A stretch of DNA of 64,000 bases from an uncultured Lachnospiraceae bacterium (GTDB taxonomy: Bacteria; Bacillota; Clostridia; Lachnospirales; Lachnospiraceae): positions 7,492 through 71,491 of the forward strand of contig URQQ01000017.1 in NCBI GenBank assembly GCA_900549995.1, read 5' to 3'. How positions within the stretch are numbered: the first letter of the stretch is position 1; every line of letters begins with the position of its first letter. The notes under the pieces are model-generated. The model was given only the letters and a program-made list of their open reading frames with translations, did not search any database and was not told the DNA's origin. This document shows positions 8,747-16,555 of the stretch, one piece after another. The position numbers and the translations under genes are program-made.

Positions 8747-10078
8747 ATGAAGCATGACAGAGCATATGACATGATATGTAATGAGATTATTAAACCGGCG
8801 ATGGAAAAGGAGACGGACTATGTGGGGGTGGAAGTGGAACTTCCGGTCATCCCTTTCGACGGGCACGCGGATCTGAAGGAAACAGGATGCAGATTATTAC
8901 AGAAGCTTATAGAGGAGGAAGGGTTCCATGAAGTTCTGACCGGGACGGACGGCTGTCTTGTCCGCGTAGAGAATGAGGACCGGGATGCGGTTTCTTTTGA
9001 CTACCACTACGGAATGATTGAATTCTCCATGGGGAAGAGTCTGTCCCTTACAAAGATCGCAGAAAGGTTCTACCGGCTTCTTTATTTCGCGGAAGATTTT
9101 TATGGGCAGCATGGTTTCGGACTGACCGGAATGGGAAGCAACCTGACGAACCGGTACCCCATGTATGCGTACACGAATGACCCATTTTACCGGATGATCC
9201 GGGCCTATGTGTCCGAGCAGAGCACGTACCATGATCCCGGACGGTATTTTACGAACATGCATTCCACACAGACCCACATTGACCTGAAAAAAGACCATTT
9301 TTTTACCTGCTATAACCTGTTCAATGCGCTGGATTTCGTGAGGGGGATGTTGTTTTCCAATTCTGTCCCGGTGGAGGGGACACTGCCGGAAGGCATGGAA
9401 TTCCCGGAAGGGATTCTGTGTGCCAGAGATTACATCTGGGAACACTGTGAACTCCCCAATACGGGAACGGTGGACCAGACATTTGGCGGCATGGAAGAGA
9501 TGGCAGAATATATGGAGGGGCTGAAACTGTTTGTGGAGATAAAAGACGGGAAACTTACGTACCGGGAACCGGTGACGTTACGGGAGTATTTTCAGGAGGA
9601 AGGGCATACCGCGGAAGCACTGAACTGCTACCGGTCCTTCCAGAATGTAGTGCTCAACGGGTATCACGTGCTGGAGGTGCGTGGGGACTGTACACAGCCG
9701 CTTACAGAGACCTTTGCCCCCTGTGCCTTTAACCTTGGAATTGCCGTCTGCTGTGAAGAGGCAGAACAGATCCTTAAAAAGTTCAAGGAGAAGAACCAGA
9801 TTACTGCGGCGAACTCCACCCTTCGGAGGATGGCAGTATGCCAGCAGGAAATTGCGGAAGGAAAAGAGATGCAGGCGCTGCTGTGCAGCCTGATTGATAC
9901 CGCCGAAAAGGGATTGAAAAACAGAGGAAGAGGAGAAGAACAATACCTTGCCGGGCTCAAAGAGCGGGCTCATTCCCTGGCTTCGCCCGGGAAACGGATC
10001 AGGGAACTGCAGAAGGAGGGAGTCCCGGATGAAGAGATCTTCTGGTTATACGGAACGCAGAGGAAGGCAAAAAAATAA
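8747..10078 (+). CDS. Glutamate-cysteine-ligase-like (GCS superfamily) enzyme
   Basis: A 443-residue soluble protein. The early VGVEVELPV motif, the FDYHYGMIEFS segment and MHSTQTHIDL resemble the metal- and ATP-binding strands of the glutamate-cysteine ligase/carboxylate-amine ligase superfamily, which joins an amine to a glutamate gamma-carboxylate. The start chosen is the ATG at 8747, because GGGAGGAAG lies just upstream; an earlier in-frame start at 8708 has no such site. The 3' end overlaps the next gene by 50 bases. Its place between a STAS antagonist and a solute-binding protein is odd: a gamma-glutamyl product could be the ligand or signal of the operon, but that is inference. The family call is by motif only and moderately sure. 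Confidence 0.6.
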   Translation: MKHDRAYDMICNEIIKPAMEKETDYVGVEVELPVIPFDGHADLKETGCRLLQKLIEEEGFHEVLTGTDGCLVRVENEDRDAVSFDYHYGMIEFSMGKSLSLTKIAERFYRLLYFAEDFYGQHGFGLTGMGSNLTNRYPMYAYTNDPFYRMIRAYVSEQSTYHDPGRYFTNMHSTQTHIDLKKDHFFTCYNLFNALDFVRGMLFSNSVPVEGTLPEGMEFPEGILCARDYIWEHCELPNTGTVDQTFGGMEEMAEYMEGLKLFVEIKDGKLTYREPVTLREYFQEEGHTAEALNCYRSFQNVVLNGYHVLEVRGDCTQPLTETFAPCAFNLGIAVCCEEAEQILKKFKEKNQITAANSTLRRMAVCQQEIAEGKEMQALLCSLIDTAEKGLKNRGRGEEQYLAGLKERAHSLASPGKRIRELQKEGVPDEEIFWLYGTQRKAKK

Positions 10079-10952
10079 CAGGACAGGCGAAAAAGCGGTT
10101 CTGGCAGTAGTGGCTGGACTTTTGCTTGTACTTCTGTTTCTGGACAGGGGAATCTGTGTGAAAGCAGACGATCAGAAACTTCTGATGTCTGAGGATATTC
10201 AGAGGATTATAACGCGGGGGGAGCTTGTGGTTGCGATTCCCGCCCAGGATCTTTTGGTGTTCTTTGAGGAGGCAGATGGACAGTATTCCGGGGTGGATGT
10301 GGATCTGGCCCAGGGGATTGCGGACAGCCTGGGAGTGAAGCTTACCTATGACCGCTCCTCAGAAACGTATGATGATATGACAGAAAAGCTTCAGAAAAGA
10401 GAGGTGGATCTGATTATCGCAACTTACAGCATGACTTCCCAGCGGGCAAAGTATGTGACATTTTCAGACCCGTATCTGACCATCCATATGGGATTAATGA
10501 TGAATAAACAGTTTCTGGTCAGAAAAGAGATCGAGGGGAATCCGCTGCCCTATCTGAAAGAGCATAAAGTAAAACTGACAGCGGTAAAGGGAACTTCCCA
10601 TGTCCGTCTGTTAAAGGAGCTGTTCCCAGAGGCAGAAGTGGTGGAAGCGAAAGACTATGAGGATGCATACCGGATGGTAAGAAACGGAGAAGCGGCAGGA
10701 TTTTTATGCGGGGAACTGGAGTTTTTCTCTGCGTACCTGAAGGATCCTTCGCTTCGTATCTATACATCGGTATTTACGTTTCAGGATGTGAATGACCAGT
10801 TTGCTGTCGGGGTATCCCAGGAGACTCCACAGCTTCTGAATTATATCAATACTTACCTGAGGACCTCCAAACTGGAGACAAAACAGCAGGTGGAAGAGCG
10901 CTATGTGAAGGCAGGGAAGAAAAATGGAAAAGATAAAAAAGGTACTGGCTAA
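10029..10952 (+). CDS. Membrane-anchored family-3 (amino-acid type) solute-binding protein
   Basis: About 307 residues: a basic N-terminus, one hydrophobic helix (AVLAVVAGLLLVLLF) acting as signal or anchor, then a type-2 periplasmic-binding fold. The opening RGELVVAIP, the GVDVDLAQGIADSLGVKL segment and MTSQRAKYVTFSDPYL are characteristic of polar amino-acid binding proteins (SBP_bac_3). The ATG at 10029 is preceded by AAGGAGGG at the right distance. The gene overlaps its neighbours on both sides, so it is translationally coupled. No ABC permease or ATPase is present; the next gene is a secondary symporter. The protein may therefore be a sensor or a feeder to that symporter. No lipobox cysteine was seen at the helix end. 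Confidence 0.85.
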   Translation: MKRSSGYTERRGRQKNNRTGEKAVLAVVAGLLLVLLFLDRGICVKADDQKLLMSEDIQRIITRGELVVAIPAQDLLVFFEEADGQYSGVDVDLAQGIADSLGVKLTYDRSSETYDDMTEKLQKREVDLIIATYSMTSQRAKYVTFSDPYLTIHMGLMMNKQFLVRKEIEGNPLPYLKEHKVKLTAVKGTSHVRLLKELFPEAEVVEAKDYEDAYRMVRNGEAAGFLCGELEFFSAYLKDPSLRIYTSVFTFQDVNDQFAVGVSQETPQLLNYINTYLRTSKLETKQQVEERYVKAGKKNGKDKKGTG

Positions 10953-12219
10953 TCCGGTGACGCTTTTGGCCGCGGTGGTTCTTGGCGGGCTGACCGGGCT
11001 TTCTGCCGGCAGCGCGGCCCGGATCCTGAAACCGGCCGGGGACATCTATATGGGGCTTTTACGCATGTGCGTTCTCCCTGTAGTAGTCTGTACCATCACA
11101 ATCAATATCGGGAACCTTTTTAACGGGAACCTGAAAGGGAGCCTTCGGAAATGGATTCTGGCTACGGTGCTTACGCTTTTACTGTCTGCATTTTCCGGGA
11201 CGGCATCGGGGCTGGCTTTCCGGGATTACATGGCTCCTGATGAGAAGACGATGACAGCGATTGCCAATCTGCAGAAAGAACAGGCAGGCGGGGGATCACA
11301 ATTCACGGAGCTGTCGTTCTACGGAGAAAATAAGGAAGAGACAAAAGACGGATTCTCATTCGTTGATTTCCTGGTGGACTTTGTTCCGGTGAATGTCTTC
11401 GCCGCGATGGCGGAGGGGAATACACTCCAGGTCATTTTATTCTTCTCTGTCCTTGGGATTTTTTTGTCCGGGGTGGAGGAAAAATACGGGCTTCCGGTGA
11501 AAAAGGCAATGGAAGGAATCTATAAAGCACTCTGCGGTTTTATCAGCAAATTGCTGATCATCCTGCCGTTTGCCCTGTATTCCCTGGTCGCGGTTCAGTT
11601 TTCCAGGGAAGGGATGCAGGGAATGCTTCCCTCTCTTATGAAGCTTGTGGCGGTGATTTATATTTCTTCGTTTATTATCATTGCAGTGAGTTTCCTTCTG
11701 ATCCAAAAGTGTGCCGGATGCAGCTTAAAAGAGCACTGGGAGGCTGTGAAACCAGCCCTGTTCATCTCCATCGGGACAGGGAACTGTCTGGCTGCGCTGC
11801 CGGTTTCTGTGGAGGGCGCAGTGTCACATCTGCATCTGGACCGGAAGATTGTAAGCTCCGTGATGCCGATCGGAGTGACGCTCTGCCAGAGCGGGATTAT
11901 CTCCTGCGGTGCGATCGCCGCAGTGTACGCGACGACGATCTATCAGGTAGAAATGAACCTGAACACAATCCTGATCATCGTGATCGGGTCGATCCTGTTT
12001 TCGATTTCCATTATCGGGGTTCCGGGCATTGTGGCAGTCAGTATGCTGAGCCTGATTCTGACCCCGCTTGGGATCCCGTCAGAAGTCATTGTGCTGATTT
12101 GTCTCTCCACAGTGACGATATTTGACCCCGTCTGTGTATTCGCAAGTGTATATTCGAATCTTGCAGTCACAGCGTTTGCAGCAAAGGAAAAGAAGGTGCC
12201 GATATATGAAACTAAGTAA
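10924..12219 (+). CDS. Dicarboxylate/amino acid:cation symporter (DAACS family)
   Basis: A 431-residue polytopic membrane protein with the GltP/DctA arrangement: N-terminal helices (LLAAVVLGGLTGLSAG, MCVLPVVVCTITINIGNLF), hairpin regions rich in Ser/Gly (SIGTGNCLAALPVSVEGA) and the conserved C-terminal GVTLCQSGIISCG and IIGVPGIVAVS segments that form the substrate site in this family. It takes up acidic amino acids or dicarboxylates with Na+ or H+. Its start overlaps the binding-protein gene by 29 bases, and its end overlaps the phosphatase gene by 14 bases. Tight coupling to a binding protein and a signalling phosphatase suggests that transport and sensing of one ligand are linked. Confidence 0.85.
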   Translation: MEKIKKVLANPVTLLAAVVLGGLTGLSAGSAARILKPAGDIYMGLLRMCVLPVVVCTITINIGNLFNGNLKGSLRKWILATVLTLLLSAFSGTASGLAFRDYMAPDEKTMTAIANLQKEQAGGGSQFTELSFYGENKEETKDGFSFVDFLVDFVPVNVFAAMAEGNTLQVILFFSVLGIFLSGVEEKYGLPVKKAMEGIYKALCGFISKLLIILPFALYSLVAVQFSREGMQGMLPSLMKLVAVIYISSFIIIAVSFLLIQKCAGCSLKEHWEAVKPALFISIGTGNCLAALPVSVEGAVSHLHLDRKIVSSVMPIGVTLCQSGIISCGAIAAVYATTIYQVEMNLNTILIIVIGSILFSISIIGVPGIVAVSMLSLILTPLGIPSEVIVLICLSTVTIFDPVCVFASVYSNLAVTAFAAKEKKVPIYETK

Positions 12220-14263
12220 AAAAATCTTGTGGTCCATCCTGGGGATTTCTCTTCTGGGCGTAGTCCTGACAAGCGGGGTGAATCTCCTGGGGCTTAAAAA
12301 GGCTGAGAACAGTCTGGTGAAGACTCAGAAGGACCAGATCAACAGTCTCTACCATAAAAATGTAAAGATCATGACCGAGGCAAACAGGCAGAATGTGTTG
12401 ACATTTGCGGAAAATTATAAAGATACGATTGAGACGGAATGCGGGTCGATCATTGACAACCTGAAATATCTGTCGCATTCACTGGAAGGGATGTATGCAG
12501 GTACGGGGGGAAGTTCTCAATATGACGACTCCATGTGGTACCTGCAGCCCGGGGTTTCTTTCGGGGAGGTAGAGGAAGAATTCCAGAAGGTCAAAAGCAT
12601 CCGTGACAGGATCAATGATATTGCCAGGGAACATGAAACTTTCGCTTTTTATTACGTGACGGAGAGCGGGGTGCTGCTTTCCAATGTACAGGCGGATTAT
12701 TCTGCCGGAAGCGGGATTGACCGCCGGACAAGGGACTGGTATGTGGGGGCCAAAAAGGCCGGGGATGTGTTCTGGACCGATGTATACCAGGATGCCTTAA
12801 GCCAGAAGATGGCGATCACATGCTCCGTGCCGGTGTATGATGAAGGCGGTGTATTCCGGGGAGTTGTGGCCGCGGATATCCCGCTGGAAGAAATGTGCGG
12901 TTCGATCTTGTCTACGAAGGCAGAGAACATTGCATATACATTTGTCATGAACCAGAACGGTGAATTTGTCATTGGCTCCAGAGAGGATGAGACCATTCGG
13001 GATGTCGTTGGAGAGTCAGACAGTAAGAGCCTGACGGAGAAAATGACCGCATCCGGAATGGACGGCGGAGCAGGTGCCTGTCTGACGGATGATATGGTGG
13101 CAGGCTATGCGCCGGTAAAAAATGCCGGGTGGTATGTGGGGATTGTCATGGATTATGACAAGATCATTGCACCGGCAAAGGACACCGGAGATGCCATTTT
13201 AAAATCGAGCGATGTGCTTGTCGGTTCCATCCAGAAAAGAATCCTGCAGGCACTTGTGATGAGCCTGGTCATTGTGGGAATCATCGTGCTTCTCGTATGG
13301 CTGGTTTCTGCAAAACTCAGCCGTTCCATCGCAGACCCCATTGTCCGGCTGACCGGGCAGGTGGAACGGATCGGGACGGGAGCGCTGGACCAGAAGATTG
13401 ACTCCATACAGTCGGAAGATGAGATCGGAGTTCTTTCAAGAACGTTCAACAAGATGACGGAAGAACTGAAAGAATACATCGAGAACCTGGCCAGTGTCAC
13501 GGCAGATAAAGAACGGATTGCGACCGAGCTCAACGTGGCGACACAGATCCAGGCAAGTATGCTTCCCTGCATTTTCCCGGCATTTCCGGAGCGGACGGAA
13601 TTCGATATTTTTGCGACGATGGAGCCGGCAAAAGAGGTGGGAGGAGACTTCTATGATTTCTTCCTTGTGGATGAGACGCATCTGGGGGTAGTCATTGCGG
13701 ATGTGTCCGGGAAAGGAGTGCCGGCGGCACTTTTCATGGTGATCGCCAAGACACTGATCAAGAACCATGCCCAGGCGGGGGAAAGCCCGGCCGAAGTATT
13801 TACCAATGTAAACCGCCAGCTGTGTGAGACAAATGAGGCCGGATTATTCGTGACGGCCTGGATGGGGATCTATGATATGGAGTCGGGGGATCTGACGTAT
13901 GTCAATGCGGGCCATAACCCGCCGCTTTTGAAACAGGGGGACGGTGAGTTTGTCTGGCTGAAGAGCCGTGCCGGATTCGTGCTTGCGGGGATGGAAGGAA
14001 TAAAATACCGGCAGGCAGTATTAAATCTGGCGCCCGGGGATATGCTGTATCTGTACACGGACGGTGTGACGGAGGCGACGGATACGGAGAATGAGCTGTA
14101 TGGGGAGGAACGGCTTTTGCGGAAACTGAACCAGATGGCCAAGAGGCCGCTGCAGGAAATTCTTCCGGGAATCAAGGAATCGATTGATGTATTTGTAAAG
14201 GGGGCACCTCAATTTGATGATATCACGATGCTGGTGCTTCGGATTCAGAAGAGAGAGGTCTGA
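12206..14263 (+). CDS. Sensor PP2C phosphatase: dCache-like extracellular domain, HAMP, SpoIIE/RsbU-type catalytic domain
   Basis: About 685 residues. Order: short cytoplasmic start; TM helix (ILWSILGISLLGVVLTSGVNLLG); extracellular Cache-like domain of roughly 280 residues (RTRDWYVGAKKAGDVFWTD and the following strands are typical of dCache_1); second TM helix (ALVMSLVIVGIIVLLVWLVS); HAMP linker; then a PP2C domain with the metal-binding GGDFYDFF and VIADVSGKGVPAALFM motifs. RsbU/SpoIIE-type enzymes dephosphorylate a STAS antagonist, here most likely the product at 8419. dCache domains bind small ligands such as amino acids. The ATG at 12206 overlaps the symporter gene. This is the input end of the partner switch. 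Confidence 0.9.
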   Translation: MKLSKKILWSILGISLLGVVLTSGVNLLGLKKAENSLVKTQKDQINSLYHKNVKIMTEANRQNVLTFAENYKDTIETECGSIIDNLKYLSHSLEGMYAGTGGSSQYDDSMWYLQPGVSFGEVEEEFQKVKSIRDRINDIAREHETFAFYYVTESGVLLSNVQADYSAGSGIDRRTRDWYVGAKKAGDVFWTDVYQDALSQKMAITCSVPVYDEGGVFRGVVAADIPLEEMCGSILSTKAENIAYTFVMNQNGEFVIGSREDETIRDVVGESDSKSLTEKMTASGMDGGAGACLTDDMVAGYAPVKNAGWYVGIVMDYDKIIAPAKDTGDAILKSSDVLVGSIQKRILQALVMSLVIVGIIVLLVWLVSAKLSRSIADPIVRLTGQVERIGTGALDQKIDSIQSEDEIGVLSRTFNKMTEELKEYIENLASVTADKERIATELNVATQIQASMLPCIFPAFPERTEFDIFATMEPAKEVGGDFYDFFLVDETHLGVVIADVSGKGVPAALFMVIAKTLIKNHAQAGESPAEVFTNVNRQLCETNEAGLFVTAWMGIYDMESGDLTYVNAGHNPPLLKQGDGEFVWLKSRAGFVLAGMEGIKYRQAVLNLAPGDMLYLYTDGVTEATDTENELYGEERLLRKLNQMAKRPLQEILPGIKESIDVFVKGAPQFDDITMLVLRIQKREV

Positions 14264-14282
14264 GTGAGAAAGGAGAAAAGAG

Positions 14283-14693
14283 ATGAAAGAGATAACTGTG
14301 CCGGCAGAATTGGAACGGCTTGAAGAGGTGGCTGCTTTTATAGACCAGGAACTTAGAGCACATGAATGTCCGATGAAGCAGCAGATGCAGATTGATATTG
14401 CAGTGGAGGAGATCTATGTCAACATTGCAAACTATGCATATCATCCGGAAAGCGGCGAAGCGACTGTGCGATGCAGTGTGGGCGGTGATCCTCTTCAGGT
14501 ATGTATTCAGTTTTTGGACAATGGAAAGCCTTATAATCCTCTTAAGAAGGGGGATCCGGATGTGTCTCTTCCGGCAGAGGAAAGAGACATTGGGGGATTG
14601 GGAATTTATATGGTGAAAAAGAGTATGGATGACATTGCATATGAGTATCAGGATGGGAAGAACATTCTCACACTGAAAAAGAGATTTGATTAA
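14283..14693 (+). CDS. RsbW/SpoIIAB-like anti-sigma serine kinase
   Basis: 136 residues with an HATPase_c_2-type fold. The N-box is QIDIAVEEIYVNIANYAY, followed by FLDNGKPYNP (D-x-G) and GGLGIYMVKK (G2 box). Such kinases phosphorylate the STAS antagonist and, in classical systems, sequester a sigma factor. The gene closes the operon and starts 20 bases after the phosphatase stop behind AAAGGAGA. A strong terminator follows at 14708. As no sigma factor is encoded beside it, its output partner may be elsewhere or may not be a sigma factor. Confidence 0.88.
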   Translation: MKEITVPAELERLEEVAAFIDQELRAHECPMKQQMQIDIAVEEIYVNIANYAYHPESGEATVRCSVGGDPLQVCIQFLDNGKPYNPLKKGDPDVSLPAEERDIGGLGIYMVKKSMDDIAYEYQDGKNILTLKKRFD

Positions 14694-14707
14694 AATATAT
14701 CAGTGAT

Positions 14708-14735
14708 TGCGGCCGCATTTGTGGCCGCATTTTTT
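14708..14735 (+). terminator. Rho-independent terminator of the partner-switching operon and landing site of a group II intron
   Basis: A 7-bp GC-rich stem TGCGGCC/GGCCGCA with an 8-base loop is followed by six T residues. The group II intron begins two bases after the T-run, the insertion position typical of bacterial group IIC introns. Confidence 0.85.
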
Positions 14736-15237
14736 AGTATGACGGGCATGCCGTCAGTCTGTGGTGAAAGTCCACAAGGGGCGTAGTTGCCGACGAACCC
14801 TATAGCGACTCCCAAGGTTTGCATCGTGAGGTACAGGCGAGAAGAAGGGATAGCAAAATCGTAGCCTGACGAACAGAAACCTGATATAAGGCGTACATGG
14901 CGGATAAGCTGGCTAGAGACAGCGAAGTCCAAAAGGCAACCGTAACCCATGTGCGTAAATCAGGCAGGTAGATGAGGAAAGACTGGGAGGCTTATCCCGT
15001 GAGGTCTCGCAGGCGGTTTCATTAGCCGTAGTAACAACGAACTGTGAGAAGTCAGCAGAAGCCGTAGTAGGCCGAGCTTTGAAATGGGCACTGCCAAAGG
15101 GCTGAACAACGTAACCGTGTAATCAAATGTATGCTTCATGGAATACCTGACAGCAGGAAGGGCGAAACGTAAACGAGCAGACACTGCACCACATAGGGCG
15201 AATCCATGAAACCGGAAAGGAGAAAGCACACAAGGCA

Positions 15238-16521
15238 ATGTCAGAACTGTTAGAAAAGATACTGTCCAAAGACAACATGAACGCTGCCTACAAAAGAGTC
15301 TGCGCCAACAAAGGGGCAGGCGGGGTAGATGATGTGACGGTCGAAGAACTCGGAGACTATGTCAAAGAGAATTGGGAGAGTATCAGGGAGCAAATCAGGC
15401 GCAGGGAATATAAACCCCAGCCAGTCAGGAGGGTAGAAATACCCAAGCCAGACAGAGGAGTGAGGAAACTGGGAATACCGACCGTAATGGACAGGGTAAT
15501 TCAGCAAGGTATCGCACAAATAATAAGTCCAATGTGTGAGCCGTTGTTTTCGGAATGGAGCTATGGCTTCAGACCGAACAGAAGCTGTGAAATGGCAATC
15601 AGGCAATTACTGGAATATCTGAATGAGGGATACGAGTGGATAGTGGACATCGACTTAGAGAAATTTTTCGATAATGTGCCGCAGGACAGACTTATGAGCC
15701 TAGTCCATGACATAATCAAAGACGGCGATACGGAATCGCTCATTCGCAAATACCTGAAAGCAGGAGTCATGACGCCACAGGGATACAAAGAAACAAAACT
15801 GGGCACACCGCAAGGGGGAAATCTGTCGCCAATTCTGTCAAACATTATGCTGAATGAACTGGATAAAGAACTCGAAGCGAGAGGACTTCGGTTCACAAGA
15901 TACGCGGATGACTGTGTGATAGCAGTGAAAAGCGAATCAAGCGCTAAGAGGGTCATGCGGACAGTGACGGATTGGATACAGAGGAAACTGGGATTAAAGG
16001 TCAACGTGACAAAAACCCACATCGCAAGACCGCAGAAGCTGAAATATCTCGGATTCGGATTTCACAAGGACAGTAAGACAAAAGAGTGGAAATGCAGACC
16101 TCATCAGGAATCTGTGAAGAAACTCAAAGTCAGACTGAAGGAACTGACGGGTAGGAAAATGCCTGGAACAGTCACAAGCAAGATTGGGAAAATCAACCAG
16201 GTGACGAGAGGGTGGATAAACTATTACGCACTCGGCTCTATGAAAACGGCAATGGCAGAGATTGACGCACATCTAAGAACAAGACTCAGAATCATTATCT
16301 GGAAACAGTGGAAAGTGCCGAAGAAACGGCAATGGGGATTGCAGAAGTTAGGGATAGGAAAAGACCTTGCAAGGCTGACTGCATACTGCGGAGACCGCCA
16401 TTATTGGGTTGCGACCAGAACGTGTGTCAGCAGAGCAATCTCCAAAGAAGTACTAGGAAGAGCAGGGCTAGTAAGCTGTCTTGACTATTATAATGAGCGT
16501 CACGCATTGAAGTTATGTTGA
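15238..16521 (+). CDS. ltrA: Group II intron reverse transcriptase/maturase (outer intron)
   Basis: 427 residues. The reverse-transcriptase domain shows FRPNRSC, the DIDLEKFFDNV strand, TPQGGNLSPIL and the catalytic YADD in FTRYADDCVI. A GIIM maturase region follows (INQVTRGWINYYALG). No HNH endonuclease domain is present, as in group IIC proteins, which use structured targets such as terminators. The ATG at 15238 follows AAAGGAGAAAG. The reading frame is complete, and its stop codon overlaps the first bases of domain V. The protein should aid splicing and retromobility of its own RNA, though the interrupted domain V may prevent that. Confidence 0.95.
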   Translation: MSELLEKILSKDNMNAAYKRVCANKGAGGVDDVTVEELGDYVKENWESIREQIRRREYKPQPVRRVEIPKPDRGVRKLGIPTVMDRVIQQGIAQIISPMCEPLFSEWSYGFRPNRSCEMAIRQLLEYLNEGYEWIVDIDLEKFFDNVPQDRLMSLVHDIIKDGDTESLIRKYLKAGVMTPQGYKETKLGTPQGGNLSPILSNIMLNELDKELEARGLRFTRYADDCVIAVKSESSAKRVMRTVTDWIQRKLGLKVNVTKTHIARPQKLKYLGFGFHKDSKTKEWKCRPHQESVKKLKVRLKELTGRKMPGTVTSKIGKINQVTRGWINYYALGSMKTAMAEIDAHLRTRLRIIIWKQWKVPKKRQWGLQKLGIGKDLARLTAYCGDRHYWVATRTCVSRAISKEVLGRAGLVSCLDYYNERHALKLC

Positions 16522-16555
16522 ACCGCCGTATGCCGAACGGCATGTACTGGTGGTG

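Noticed and set aside
8419..14693. Sporulation spoIIA-type operon
   Set aside because: No sigma-F gene follows the kinase, and the phosphatase has a Cache/HAMP sensor in place of the SpoIIE multi-helix membrane region.
14740..15237. Riboswitch or large structured leader before the first reverse transcriptase
   Set aside because: The structure is explained by group II intron domains I-IV.
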